Assembly (NCBI GenBank): GCA_030760725.1 | Contig: JASWHV010000017.1 | Span: forward strand, 6,736,959 to 6,800,958 | Direction: 5' to 3' | DNA: 64,000 bases | Origin: Neostapfia colusana | Taxonomy: Eukaryota > Streptophyta > Magnoliopsida > Poales > Poaceae | Shown: positions 22,096 to 34,223 of the stretch, piece by piece | Layout of the letters: every line of letters starts with the position of its first letter | How positions within the stretch are numbered: the first letter of the stretch is position 1 | The notes under the pieces: model-generated | Told to the model about the DNA's origin: nothing | The model's database searches: none | The model's input: only the letters and a program-made list of their open reading frames with translations | Position numbers and translations under genes: made by a program

Positions 22096-23125
22096 GACGG
22101 GTGTAGGAGCTGCCGAAGTTGGCGACGAACTGCCGGCAGAGCTCACCCCAGGAGGTTATGGACCCCTGAGGTAGATTCATGAGCCAAGACCGAGCTGGGC
22201 CGATCAAGGCGACGGGGAAGTAGTTGGCCATGACAGCCTCGTCCCCTCCTGCAGCAAGTACGGCGGTGGAGTAGATCTGGAGGAACTCCGCTGGGTTGAC
22301 GCTGCCGTCGTACTTCTCGAGCAGGTGCGGGCGAAACTTGCGTGGCCACCTTGCGAAGCGAAGGTGGGGTGCAAGGGCCGCACATCCTGCACCTGCTGCT
22401 GCAGGTACTGGCGCTGCGAACGCTTGGTTCGCACCTGGCACCGCGTATCCCGGCATGGGCAAGGCTGCACCATAGACCGGGGCCGCTGCTTGCGGCGCAT
22501 ATAGTTGTGGCATATGCTGCGCAGCATATGCCTGAGGCAGGGCTCGCGTGGCGAAGGCCTGCCCTTCTGGTTGTGTCGAGGCCGACGACATGCTGTCGCC
22601 AGCCTCATGGTTGTGACGCCTTTCTCGGCGTCGCTCGAGGTACACCCGGGCGTCCTGGCCCAAGTGGCACCGTTCCAGTTCCCTTCGCAGGTCCGTCGAC
22701 AGGAGCCTGGAGGAGCTGGAATCCGCCGTTAGCCCGTCAACCGTGGGTGTGCGCGTCAGCGACACAGCCGGTTGTCCTGGGCGTCGTCCTCGCCGGAACC
22801 GAGGGTTCGCGGCGGCGACGACGAGGCGGTCCACCTCGCGGACCCATTGCTGGGTCGCTGAATGGGGCGCATCCCCCGCAGATGGGTTGCGCAGCAGTGC
22901 TCTTGCTGCAGCTAGCGCACCTCCATGGTGTACGCTCAGCGCTGCAGAAGATCTCACACTGGTCGGGGCCTGCATAGCCGGAGTCGGCGTTGCCGGAGTC
23001 GGCTGCTGGCTACCAGCTTGTGCCGACACACTCCGTCCTGAGTGTGTCGACATGTACTCCCCAGTGGTCACGGTTCGCCGTGAACGCGGAGGGGGAGAGT
23101 TTGCCGCTGAAGGAAGCTTGGTCAT
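22096..23125 (-). pseudogene. Truncated Gypsy gag
   Basis: Opens MTKLPSAANSPPPRSRRTVT. It has an Ala/Pro/Gln-rich N-terminal half, then the retrotransposon gag domain (LRFARWPRKFRPHLLEKYDG, ANYFPVALIGPARSWLMNLP, SWGELCRQFVANFGSSY). It is cut at the deletion junction and runs into LTR sequence. No stop occurs before the junction. Confidence 0.88.
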
Positions 23126-23182
23126 CTTCGTCGGCGGAAACTCGTCGCGCTAGGAGAAAAGCCCCCTTCCTGGCGCACCAAA

Positions 23183-24278
23183 TGTCGAAGTGTGCGGTCG
23201 ACACTTCCCCCGGGCCTGCACTTGGCAGCCCGCGGAGGTTCTTTTTTCGGAGGGGCTAGTCCCTAACGGAGAGCTTGCGCAGATGGAACGAGTTAGTAAG
23301 AGCTTGACACGGCGAGTTTTACGTGGTTCAGGCCGCCGGAGCGTAAAACCCTACGTCCACGGCGAGCTGTGGAGCTCGCTGTATTGCTTGCTGCTCAGGG
23401 CCGGAGGCCTGAGCTTGGGGGTGAGTTACAGCTTGAGAGTGTATGGCTAGCGTATGAGTTGCAAAGTGCGAACACTTGCTATCGACGCCTACCCGAGCCT
23501 TTTATAGTCCAAGACTCAGGCGGCTTACAAGGGGAGCCGGGACCCGACAGGTGGTCCCGGGAAGATTGTCTATTATCTACCGTATCTGCAGTTATGCCGG
23601 TAGTTGTCTCTGGCCGAAGGCTTCTGAGTCTTCATCTCGCCGCCCTGCCCATGCCGCATGCCAGTCGTAGCGGTTGATGACGGCGCAGGCGGCATGGGTT
23701 GTCTTGTCGCGGTGTTTATTGGCTGACAGGTTCTGACACCGCGCGCTAGTTTGTGATGCGACTGGGCGCAACGGCACCTGACAGAAGCGTGCTCCGCGTC
23801 TCCGCGTCTTGGGAAGACGCGGGCCTTGAATACCTTGTACGGGCAAGGTATGGGGCGTATTTACGTTCGCTGCCTATCGCTCGGGGCGGGCAGCGTCGCT
23901 CTGCTGCCACGTGGCGGGCCCGGAGCCCTTCTCAGAGAAGAGAAGGGTCAGTCCCGGGGGGCACGTGGAGCCTCCGGACCTCTCTCCGCGGAGGGAGAGG
24001 CTCGGCTTCTGCTGGCCACATGGCGGGCCCGGAGCTCTCCTCTAAGGAGAGGGAGGTCCGGCCCCGCTGGACACGCGGCGCCTTCGGACCTCTCTCCCGC
24101 GGAGGGGGAGGTCCAGCTTCTGTATGCCACGTGGCGGACCCGGAGCTCTCCAATGAGGAGAGGGAGGTCCGGCCCCGCCCGACGCGTGGCGCCTTCGGAG
24201 CTCTCCCTGCGGAGAAGGGCGAGTTCCTTAGGCATTTTACCCTGTGCGCGGGGGTACCCCATATCTCAGGTACCGACA
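23183..24278 (-). repeat. 5' LTR of the nested Gypsy element
   Basis: 1096 bp. It includes GC-rich 60-70 bp repeats (ggcgccttcgg..., cggagctctcc...gagagg) at 23920-24215, related to those in the Gypsy LTR at 59062-60196. Confidence 0.9.
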
Positions 24279-24299
24279 TACGCCTTGTTCGCTTCGAGT

Positions 24300-25860
24300 C
24301 TCTTCATCTTCATCGTCATCTACATGCGGAGCGTGGGAAGTAGGAGGAGCAGCAGAGGAGGAACCACCTTCACCAAAGAACGCAAGCTCGTCCTCGGTGA
24401 GAGTGGGAAACTCGGTTACTCCTTCATCTTCCGATGACGGTGGAGGCATACGTATCTCCATCTTATCGCACATTGCTTTGAGGTACTTCTCGTGGCGTTG
24501 ATTCATCCTTTGTGATTGAACTTCCACCTTCCGGCATGAAGAGAATATCGCCTTGAAGATTTTGAGTAGCCCACTAGAGGAGCCACTCGACGACCGAGGA
24601 GTAGACAACCCGGTTGAGGAAGATGGAGCTGTAGAGGAGCTTCTACCCAAGGACACAGGAGGGCGAGGAAGAGGAGTCGGCAATTGTGGACGCAACTTCC
24701 TATGCTTCATGTCCTTGGCAAATTGCACGCCGGTGAATTTCTCGATGATGCACATAATGTATGGTGCATAGCCACAAGACATGCTTGGAGTGTAGGAGAT
24801 GTTGAAGATGTCGTTGTAAATATATTCGAAGACATTGAAATTCTCTTCATTGAGTAGCTTCATTAAGTTCCTTAGATACCCTTGTATCATCCCCGCATCT
24901 CCATCCTTGGGTGCTAGAGTTCACTCTAAAGAAAGGCTTGATATTGTGAGTTGAGGATGGCTCATAGGTGAGGTATCATGGGTACATAAAATCCAAGTCA
25001 TCCTTTCCCAAGGTCCTTTCATTGTGAACTATGATCCCATGGTTCAAATGCTCTTCAAGCCCGAAGATCCTTGCAAACTCATCATATAGCACCGAGTACA
25101 CCACTCCATTAGTCATCCAAGTGATCTTCCTGTCTCCATCTGTGTGGAAGTAGCAGGTGGTGTAGAATTGGACTATGACTTCAATATTTCGATCGTATTG
25201 AAATCTCATCATGTCCTTGATCCCATGGCGTTTTACAGCTTCAATCACTGCATCAAAGGCTTGATGCTTCTTGTTCGCCATATAGGACCAATCCACCCAC
25301 TGAGCATCGACTACCGGTGTCTTCATTTAGAGATAGACATGCCGGTAATAGTCAGAATGGAAGTCACACCAGAAGCGAGGTTCTGGTGTGGCCTTCTCAA
25401 ACTTGTAAAGTTCTTTCACTCTTAGCCTTCTAGCTTTCTCTGCTCCCTTGCCTTTGAATGTTGCACTATCCAAGTTGGGTTGGCGGTTTGGATTGTGCAT
25501 GGGAGGTGCTCTCTCAAGCGGCCCAACTGGTCCTTGTGGGGATCCCCCCCCCCACGCCTAGAGTTGTCACGAATTACAAGACCCCGATTGGCCAAATCCT
25601 TTTTCCACTAGGGATCCACTGCTTTTCCTTTGCCTCTGTCTTGAGCAGTTACCTGTGACTGAGCTTGTTGCTTTTCCTTTAAGGTGACTAGCCTCTTCCT
25701 TCTTGGAGGATCAACGTTTCTTTGTCCGAGCCTCCCTAGCTGCAGCTTCATGAGCCCTAGCCGCTTCGGCCTCGACTGCTGCACTATAGGCGGCTTGGCG
25801 AGCCACCTCGACAATGGGGTTGGGGAGAAGACTATCTTCAGATCCCGACATGATCTGGTG
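24300..25860 (-). pseudogene. Extra ORF between pol and 3' LTR of the Copia element (env position)
   Basis: Starts near 25851 with MSGSEDSLLPNPIVEVARQ, then frameshifted basic stretch (RRKRLVTLKEKQQ), then 25326-24976 (DAQWVDWSYMANKKHQAFDAV ... VYSVLYDEFARIFGLEE) and 24890-24300, with a Ser/Pro-rich part and an acidic tail (EDEGVTEFPTLTEDELAFFG). Sireviruses are known for an additional ORF in this position, sometimes called envelope-like. I see no convincing signal peptide or membrane anchor here, so no function is assigned. It is broken by frameshifts, and the Gypsy insertion truncates its 3' side. Confidence 0.6.
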
Positions 25861-25934
25861 ATAGATAAAAGAGAAAGATTAGACACGAAAGTATTGCGTT
25901 TAAATTAGTTTACATTCACAAAGTTAGGGGATAA

Positions 25935-26585
25935 AACTACACCAGCGAACTTGTCCGGACCAGGGGCGGACTAGTCCGCCCTGGCCGTACTTGTCCGGCC
26001 TGAGTCCGGACTACAGTTTTAAATCCTAACTTAAGCGATCTGAGCACAATTTCACAGAAACTAGATGCAATACTACAAGGAATGCAACAATATGGCATAA
26101 GGACATCAGGGAAGGCCTAAGGCACTAAAAATATGACCTAGAAACAAGGGACTCGAAAAAAATAGAAGTTAGGTCAAAAAGTACCTTAGAACAAAGAAAT
26201 TTGATGAAATCCGTGGATCGAATAAGCGGAGATGGTCAGGAAAGGGTTCCCCGCACTCCACAAATCTTGAATCGAGGATTCCTTTGAGGGATTTGAGGGA
26301 GAGCTCCAAAATCGCCAATGGGGGCGAGTTTTGGAAGAGAAGAGAACTGTAGAGGTGAATGAGTGAGTGAGAGGAGTCGGGCCTGATCCTTGGAGGTTAA
26401 GTCTCCAGGGGCCGTACTAGTCTGGTGTGCTGTCGGGACTAGTCCGGTATGTCGGACTAGGTCCGGACTTGTTTGGATACAGTCCGGACTAGTCCGTTGT
26501 GGACTAGTCTGCTGCATCCCGGACTATTCAAGCCATTCGGACTTGTCCGGCCTATAGGGCGGACTAGTCCGGTCCTTGAAGGCTG
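25935..26585. repeat. Internal block of GGACTAGTCC palindromes (Copia untranslated region)
   Basis: About ten copies, for example near 25965, 26435, 26480, 26500 and 26560, in the stretch between pol and the extra ORF. Same motif as in the LTRs. Confidence 0.8.
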
Positions 26586-26590
26586 AAAAA

Positions 26591-26593
<3 letters not shown>

Positions 26594-26629
<36 letters not shown>
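26594..26629. repeat. (AT)n microsatellite
   Basis: About 18 AT dinucleotides inside the Copia internal region. Confidence 0.95.
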
Positions 26630-26634
<5 letters not shown>

Positions 26635-26999
26635 TTTTGTCAAAAGTGATTAAGGTAGATTTACTTTCACCTTCTATTAGATAAATATGGTCAATATATA
26701 AAAGCACACAATTAGATGATGACCATAATATATATAAACATAATTTGGTAAAATAATGTGAGAGAAAATTAGAAGGGGAACAAGTTTTCAAAATCATACA
26801 TATTTTTTAAGTTTGTGAAAATTAGTAAAGATTCGAAACTACTAGCATTCAGATGTGCAACATTTCAAGCCACATTCCTAGAGTCTAGAATGTTTAGCTC
26901 ATTTCAAAGTTCACAAAATCGTTTTTCATCTAGTGGCTTGGTGAAAATGTCGGATAGTTGTTTTTCGGTTCTAACATGTGAGATAGCTATGCCCCCTTT

Positions 27000-28296
27000 A
27001 TAGAATGGTCTCTCAAGAAGTGGTGTCGGATGTCTATGTGTTTGGTCCTAGAGTGTTCAACGGGGTTATGGGCAATCTTAATAGCACTCTCATTGTCGCA
27101 TAGGAGTGGAATGTGGTTCATATTGTAACCATAATCACTTAGAGTGTATCGCATTCAAAGAAGTTAAGCACAACAACTTCCGACTGCAACGTACTCCGCT
27201 TCGGCTGTGGAAATGGCAATAAAATTTTATTTCTTGGATGACCATGATACTAGATACCTACCCAAGAACTGGCAAGTCCCGGAGGTGTCTTTTCTATCTA
27301 CTTTACATCCGGCGTAATCTGCATTAGAATATTCGATAAGATTAAACTTAGACCCCTTTGGATACCACAATCCTAGGTTTGGTGTGTGAACTAAATATCT
27401 TAAGATTCTTTTAACGTCAATTAAGTGACATTCTTTAGGAGAGGCTTGAAACCTTGCACACAAGCATACACTAAGCATGATATCGGGCCTATATGCACAA
27501 AGATAAAGCAATGAACCAATCATAGACGATATACCTTTTGATCCACGCTTGGTCCATCTTCATTGAGGTCGAGGTGCCCGTTCGTTGCCATTGGTGTTTT
27601 GATGGGTTTGGCTTTGTCCATGTCAAACTTCTTGAGTATGTCTTGTGTACTTCATTTGACTAATGAGCGTGCCTTCCTTGAGTTAATGACAAGAAATCTT
27701 AGGAAGAAGTTCAACTCCCCCATCATGGATATCTCAAACCTATCTGTCATTATCTTACTAAACTCATTACAAAAAGATTTGTTAGTTGAGACAAATATAA
27801 TGTTATCGACATATATTTGGCACACAGAGAGATCATCATCCACATTTTTTGTGAAAAGAGTGTAATCCGCTTTGCCTATCCTAAAACCATTGTCAATAGG
27901 AAAGTCTCTAAGACACTCATGCCAAGCTCTATGAGCTTGTTTGAAGCCATAGAGAGCTTTATGCAATTTAAACACATGATTAGGATATTCTTGATCTTCA
28001 AACCCGGATGGTTGCTCCATGTACACCTCCTCCTTGATTGGACCGTTGAGGAAGGCACTTTTCATATACATTTGATAAATCTTGAAATCATGGTGAGTAG
28101 CATAGGCTAATAGAATACGAACTGACTCAAGCCTAGCTACGGGAGCAAAGGTTTCATCGAAGTCCAAACCTTCGACTTGAGCATATCCTTTTGCCATAAG
28201 TCGTGCCTTGTTACTTGTCACCACTCCGTGTTCGTCTTGCTTGTTGTCGAACATCCACTTGGTGCCTACCACATTTGCATTTGGTCTCTTCACCAA
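27000..28296 (-). pseudogene. Copia reverse transcriptase and RNase H remnant
   Basis: RT motifs VGTKWMF, ARLMAKGYAQVEGLDFDETFAPVARLE are split only by point changes, and KALYGFKQAHRAWHE follows. The active site reads IYVDNIIF instead of YVDD. RNase H continues at 27523-27227 (MIGSLLYLCAYRPDI, RILRYL, NADYAGCKVDRKDTSG) and below 27220 to the DNESAI- and HIDIRHHFLR-like region. Frames are shifted at about 27550 and 27225. Confidence 0.88.
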
Positions 28297-28449
28297 CTCT
28301 CACACTTGGTTTTTTGTGAAGTTGTTCAACTCTTCTTGCATGTCCACCACCCAATCCGGATCCTTTAGTGCTTCTTCCACCCTAAATGGTTCTAAGGAGG
28401 ACACAAAAGAGTAATGCGCACAAAAGTTAACCATTCGAGATCGTGTTGT

Positions 28450-30090
28450 TACCCCTTTTGTGATATCTCTAAGAATGTTGTCAATGGAGTAGTGATCCTG
28501 TTGAATGCTTTGATGAACCCTTGGGTGAGGCACTTGAGTTCTTGAGTGGTTTCTTCTTCTCCGTCTCCCCCTTGATCAATGTCATGGTCTTGATCTTCTC
28601 CTTCTTGAACTTGACCGTTTTGATCTTGGGGTTCTTGAGTTTGATCTTGTGTGAGAAGCACTGATTATTAATTTGGAGCATTTTGGCCTACATCTTCTTG
28701 AGGACATACATCTCCAAGCCCCATTCTTCTTAGTGCTACACATGGTGCTTCTTCATCTAGCACACATTGATCAACTTGCTCCACTTGGAAGTCATTAGTT
28801 TCATCAAACACCACGTCACATGCAATTTCAACACAACCGGAGGTTTTGTTGAAGAAACGATAGTCGTAGGTGTTTGAGTCATAACCAAGTAAGAAAACTT
28901 CATCAGATTTTGAAGCGAACTTTGAAGTCCTAGGCTTATTGTTGAGAATATAGCATTTACTCACGAAAACACGAAAGTAAGAGATGTTGGGTTTGTTACC
29001 GGTTAGGAGCTCGTATGGAGTTTTCTTCAAAAGTTGATGGAGGTAGAGGCGGTTTGTGGCGTGGTAAGCGGTGTTGATCGCTTTCGCCCAAAACTGATCT
29101 GAAGTCGTGTACTCATCAAGCATGGTTCTTGCCATCTATATGAGTGTGTGGTTCTTCCTTTTGGCCACCCCATTTTGTTCGGGGGAGTAGGGGATCGAAA
29201 ACTCATGCTTGATGCCCTATTCATCCAAGTATTCTTCTACTTGGGTGTTCTTGAATTCGGAGCCGTTGTCACTCCTTTCTTCTTGATTCTTAAGGGGAAC
29301 TCGTTTTGAGCTCTCCTAAAGAACTTCTTGAGTACACCTTGAGTTTCTCCCTAATCATGCAAGAAAAATACCCAAGTAAAGCAAGAATAGTTATCAACAA
29401 TTATTAAACCATATTTGTTACCGACAATGCTTATGTAGGTGACGGGACCGAAGAGGTCCATGTGGAGCATCTCCAATTGTCTTGTTGCTCATCATCACAT
29501 TCTTGGTGGGATGAGCTGCTCCAATATGCTTTCCGGCTTGACACGCGCTACAATGCCTATCTTCCTCAAAAACAACATTCGTTAGTTCACGGATGTTATC
29601 CTTCTTTAGAAGTTTTTGTAAGTTACTCATACCAACATGGGCTAGTCTCCTATGCCACAACCATCCCATATTAGTTTTTGCCATTAAGCATGTGTCAAGT
29701 TGAGCTTTATCCGTGGAAAAATCCACTAAATAAAGCTTTCCCTTCACCACACCCTTAAAAGCAACTGAGTTATCACTTCTTTTAGAGATAGTCACACTCT
29801 CGTTAGTAAACAAGCAATTATAACCTTTCTCACATATTTGAGATATGGACAATAGGTTATAATCAAGTGATTCAACATGTAAAACATGAGAAAGCGAGTG
29901 TTGAGAAGAGATTGCAATTTTACCGATACCGAGTTCCTTGACTATTGTCGCCAAAGTAGATGCCTTTACTTGGATCATTATTTTCTTTATACTCAATGAA
30001 CATCTTCCTCTCTCCGGTCATATGATTAGTGCATCCACTATATAGCACCCATTTAGTGCCACCGGAGGAGTAGGACTATAAAACAATTTA
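28450..30090 (-). pseudogene. Copia protease and integrase remnant
   Basis: The protease site at about 30030-30050 reads LYSGCTNHMTG where the family has D-S-G, so the catalytic Asp is lost. The GAG-pre-integrase region is at 29996-29450 (NLLSISQICEKGYNC, LWHRRLAHVG, HCSACQAGK). Integrase core pieces follow in broken frames (SMSFRSPTPPN... , WAKAINTAYHATNRLYL), then KTPYELLTGNKPN and the GYDSNTYDYRFFN region. Stops and frameshifts are present. Confidence 0.85.
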
Positions 30091-31099
30091 GGCTTTGGTT
30101 TTAGGTATCCAAACTAGATTGGGTCCTTTGAGGTTAGTCACAAGGCATTTGGGCACCCACACACAAGTTTTTGGACTCTTGTGGAGTGGCCCAACATATT
30201 TAGCATATACTTGACCATACTTGCTCTTCATAAGAATATAAGATGCATCAAAGTTATGAAATATGGTAGAGTTTTTATTTTTGGCAATCTCATGTGAGGT
30301 AGATGCAAGGTTATTATTCTTGACTTGAGTTGATTTCTCTTTGACAAAAGCTACACACTTGTTGTTATTCTTGGGGACTCCAGCACTTTGCTTTCCTCCA
30401 CTAGTATAAACAAGTCCATATTTGATAAGAGATCTTGTGATCGAGTATGCACTACATGCATATTTGATCTTCTCCTTATCAAAGATGCCACTTTTTATGT
30501 GTATTCTTGCTTTGTGCCTCTTTGAGCTCATTTTTCAAGTTTAGAACAAGATTAGCACATTTGCAAGTTTTAGTGTTGAACTCCATATTTGTTGAGGAGT
30601 TCTTGAAGGATGAAGTAGATGAGACACTTGACTTAAGTGAGTTGAATTGTGCTTCAAGATTCTTCTGAGTTTTGGTCAAACTCACAAGTTCATATTGAAG
30701 TACTACATTCGTACTCTTAAGTTCAACACAAGTTTCCTTGCTCAAGGCAAGTTCACTTTCAAGTGATCTACTCTTCTCTCTCTCAAGTTTAAGGAGCTTC
30801 TTAATCTCAAGGTTTCTTTCTTGGTTATTGAGAAGCTCTTCCTGTTCAAATATTTCATCCGATAGTATTTACATTTTAGCTATAGCATTTTAGTTTAAGC
30901 CCTTAAACATGAATTCATTTTCACTACTACTATCAAAGCCAACATCAACAATATGTAACTTGGAAGGTTTAGATGTTAACTTACACTTTCCTTCCTTTGT
31001 CATGAGGCATGTGTGGCTTGGGCTCTTCCAATCAACCTTGTTTGGCAAGAGTAATTTCTTCATAGTTGGCCTCTTGATGGCGACGGTTGCCACCTTTTC

Positions 31100-32078
31100 T
31101 TCATCTTCGGAAGAGGACTATTCGTTTGAGTCCCACTCTTCTCCAATGTGAGCTTGTCCATAAGCCTTCTTCTTCTTGAAGATCTTCTTGTCTTGAGGCT
31201 TCCCATCCTTCTTCTTCCTCTTGTCATCTTCCTTGCTATGGGGGCAATTCATAATGAAATGCACATATTCGCCACAGTTGAAGCAAGTCTTCTTTGTTCA
31301 TGACTTGCCCTTGTCCTTGCTCTTGTCCCCATGGTGGTGGTTTCTTCTTCTTCTCATCATCCTCTTGAATCTTTTGATGAATAAGGCTATTTCTTCATCA
31401 TCCATGTCCATGCTCTCATCATAACTTGTGATTTGTACTTCTTTTCCCTTGGACTTGGATGTGGCCTTGAGAGCTATGCCCTTCTTCTTGGATGAGGTGA
31501 CCTTTGCTAGGTCGTTGACATGTTGGGCTTCCTTCTCCATCATCTCGTGGTTGATGATCTTCCCTAGCACTTCATTGGAAGTCATCTTGTGGAAGTTTGG
31601 ACTTTCCCGGATCAAAGTGCATAGGGTCACATTGCGAGGCATGAAGGCTCTTATCATCCTCTTGACCACCTCATGATCATTTCATTTCTTGCATCCGTAT
31701 GCCCGACTCTTGTTGATGAGAGTCTTGAGCCGGTTGTACATCTCTTGAGGTGTTTTGCCTTCTTCCATGGCGAACCTTCCAAGCTCTCCTTCGATCATCT
31801 CGATCTTGGCTTCCCTCACGGATCGGTTTCCTTCATGTGCGATCTTGAGGCTGTCCCAAATATCTTCGGCGAGCTCTAACCCATCCACCTTGTTGAATTC
31901 TTCGAGGCTTAGGGATAAGTTGAGCACGACCACCCTGTGCATTGTGGTGGATTTGTTGTTCTTGCTCTTGGGTGAGTTCATTCTCGTATTTGGGGATTAT
32001 ATGCAACTTCATGTTGTTCTTCCACGTGGTATAGTTAGTTCTATCAAAGTGAGGTGGTTTGCATAAGGGAATTGACAA
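31100..32078 (-). pseudogene. Copia gag remnant
   Basis: Starts PPHFDRTNYTTWKNNMKLHI (DUF4219/UBN2-type gag start), continues in shifted frames through AEDIWDSLKIAHEG, MIEGELGRFAMEEGKTPQEM and IRAFMPRN, and ends with a zinc knuckle CFNCGEYVHFIMNC (CCHC) near 31240-31290. At least two frame changes interrupt it. Sequence from 31093 to 30480, including a Lys/Glu-rich coiled-coil-like stretch, continues the gag-pol connection. Confidence 0.85.
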
Positions 32079-32406
32079 GTAAGTAGAACATGAATCTAGA
32101 CACTCATAGTTAAAAGAATATCGCGAGTAGTCTTGTTAACTACTCTTGAGCTTCTTCTCCAACTTCTCCTTCTTTTTCTTCTTAGCTTCCTCCTTTTTCT
32201 TCTTGAGGAGAGCCATGAGACGAAGAACTTCTTCATCTTCTTCTGAGCTTGAGACATCTTGTGGAGGAGTAACAACTGGATGTGGGTTTCAACCTTGCTC
32301 TTCGAAGTAGTTCGGTTTTGCTCCATTTTCCTTGGTAGAATCAACTTGGCTACCGGTCTTGTCCCCCATATCATCTCCAAGCGGTTAAGATTTTGTGGAG
32401 AGTTAG

Positions 32407-32418
32407 GCTCTGATACCA
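32407..32418 (-). other. Primer binding site (initiator Met-tRNA type)
   Basis: Read on the minus strand, TGGTATCAGAGC follows the 5' LTR after two bases. It is complementary to the 3' end of plant initiator tRNA-Met, the usual Copia primer. Confidence 0.9.
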
Positions 32419-32420
32419 AT

Positions 32421-34218
32421 TGAAATTTGTCTACAGCGGGGGGTGAATAGGCTAATAAAACTTGAAACGATTAAACCTGAAGGGCCGGACTAGTCCGGTC
32501 AAGGGGCGGACTAGTCCGGTCTAGGTATAGAGATTAGGTAAAGGTTACATTTTTATGGATTTCTTTACAAGTTTGTTCAAGCAGAACATACGTGGGTTAC
32601 CTAACAATCTAATCAACTAGTTTGTAAAAGAGAAACTGATTGGATTGTGAGATTCACAACTATAAGGCAATTAACAAGTTTTGAGCGAAACAAATCCTAA
32701 CAAGCAATTCTAGTGATTAAGCGAGAAAGTAAAGGAATCAAGAGACTCCATTTATCCCGAGATTCGATTCCACATAGGAATCTACGTCCCCGTTGAGGAG
32801 TCCACAAAGAACCGGGTCTCTTCCAACCATACCCTCACCGAGCGATCACCAAGATCAAGCCCGGGTTCTTTCACTATCAATCAAAGGGTGAATACAATAT
32901 TCTAGGGGCTACTCACAACTTGAGGCTCTCTACAACAATCTAGCAGCTCTAGAAAATAAAATACAACATACACGAACTCAAATCAACGATTACAGTGCAA
33001 GAGATTCAAACCGAGAGCTCAAACATTGATCACCGCGTCTCTCCTCTCAAAAATCTCCAAACCCCTCAAGATCCAATCTTAGGAGCCAAGAATGTGAGGA
33101 AAGAAGCTTAGAAGAGCTCAAGGAAAGAGTTTTCGGCGCTAGGGTTGCTGGGTGATTTATTTGAAATCAGGGGTCCCTTTTATAGGGATCTCGACATCCA
33201 ACCGTTATACCTACTAAAGTCTGGACTAGTCCAACCAGAACCCGGGACTAGTCCGACCTTGGGGACCACCTACGTCACAAAGGCTTACAACTAAAGTCCC
33301 TGCCACCTTTGAATTCAAACGGTCCTCAAAACGGTCATTGAACCCCGGACTAGTCCGTTGAAGAACGGACTAGTCTGATCTCACACAGGAGCCTTTTGCT
33401 CCGGGTGAGAACGGACTAGTCTAGCTAGTAGCGGACTAGTCAGGCCACACGGACGAACTAGTCCAACCTTACCAGACTTAGTTCCAAAACTCTCTAATCT
33501 CACATTACGGACTAGTCTGGCCATGTCCGGACTAGTCCAAGCTCATATAGGAATAATTATTTCGTTCTAAACCGGACTAGTCTGAAGAGTCGGACGACCT
33601 TCTGGGACATAACCCAGTGGACGCACTCACCTTACACAACCGGACCAATCTGTCCACAACGGATTAGTTCGAGGTCACTCAGAGGGATTTCCTCCGGACC
33701 TAAGCGGCCTAGTCCGAACAGGTGGACTAGTCCGGCCCCATGGGCGGACTAGTCCGGCCTTCTGGGACTTGGTCTGAGAAAGGCTCAGACTTACACAAAA
33801 ATGGACTAGCCCGACATAAAACGAACAAGTCCGAACTCACTCAGAGACATTTAGTCTGATCCAAAACTGAATAGCCTGGTTGGATATGACTAGTCCGGCC
33901 CCAAGTCCGGACAAGTCCGGCCTACATTCTAAGCTATGCCTAGGACTATTCCCTCACAAAAATTCTAACTAAAAGTTTGAGCTCTCCAATGATTCTCAAG
34001 CACTTTAAAAGAGAAGACCCTTTACATAACTAGAAAATGTGAAACTCAAGAATAAAATTCTATTTTCTACTCTTACAAGTCTTTTTTTTTGCTTTTTGAG
34101 AGACTCCACATCCATTGTCATTTGAAGACCTGTAGTCATACTCATTAAAGTTCATTAATATCTTAATTGTCATCATCAATCATCCAAAACCCACGGGAAT
34201 TACCTAGATGCACTTTCT
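32421..34218 (-). repeat. 5' LTR of the Copia element
   Basis: Partner of the 3' LTR, with many substitutions and small indels between the two, so the insertion is not recent. The palindrome block lies at 33220-33930. The promoter of the element should lie within it. Confidence 0.92.
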
Positions 34219-34223
34219 CCGTT

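Larger units (their letters stand above)
21678..24278 (-). mobile_element. Internally deleted Ty3/Gypsy element nested in the Copia element
   Basis: Exact 5-bp target duplication tacgc at 21673-21677 and 24279-24283. Minus orientation: full 5' LTR 24278-23183 (TGTCGGTACC ... CTTCGACA), a TGGTGCGCCAGGAAGG primer-site-like segment at 23164-23182, a gag start, then an abrupt jump at about 22095 into the last 418 bp of the LTR (22095-21678). The rest of gag, all of pol and about 680 bp of the 3' LTR are gone. The two LTR ends differ at 6 of 418 positions by my count, much less than the Copia LTRs, so this insertion is younger. Confidence 0.93.
19433..34218 (-). mobile_element. Sirevirus-like Ty1/Copia LTR retrotransposon (broken), with nested Gypsy element
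   Basis: Complete in outline: two LTRs of about 1.8 kb, primer binding site next to the 5' LTR, gag, protease-integrase-RT-RNase H order typical of Copia, an extra ORF between pol and the 3' LTR, and a polypurine tract. Oriented on the minus strand. It is flanked by an exact 5-bp duplication, ccgtt at 19428-19432 and 34219-34223. LTRs start TGAAAGTGCATC and end ACTTTCA, with the terminal A mutated in the 5' LTR. All coding regions carry stops, frameshifts or active-site changes, so it is not autonomous. A 2.6-kb Gypsy derivative sits inside at 21678-24278. Confidence 0.92.

Noticed and set aside
22342..22977. 211-residue plus frame within the Gypsy gag
   Set aside because: Antisense of the gag coding sequence.
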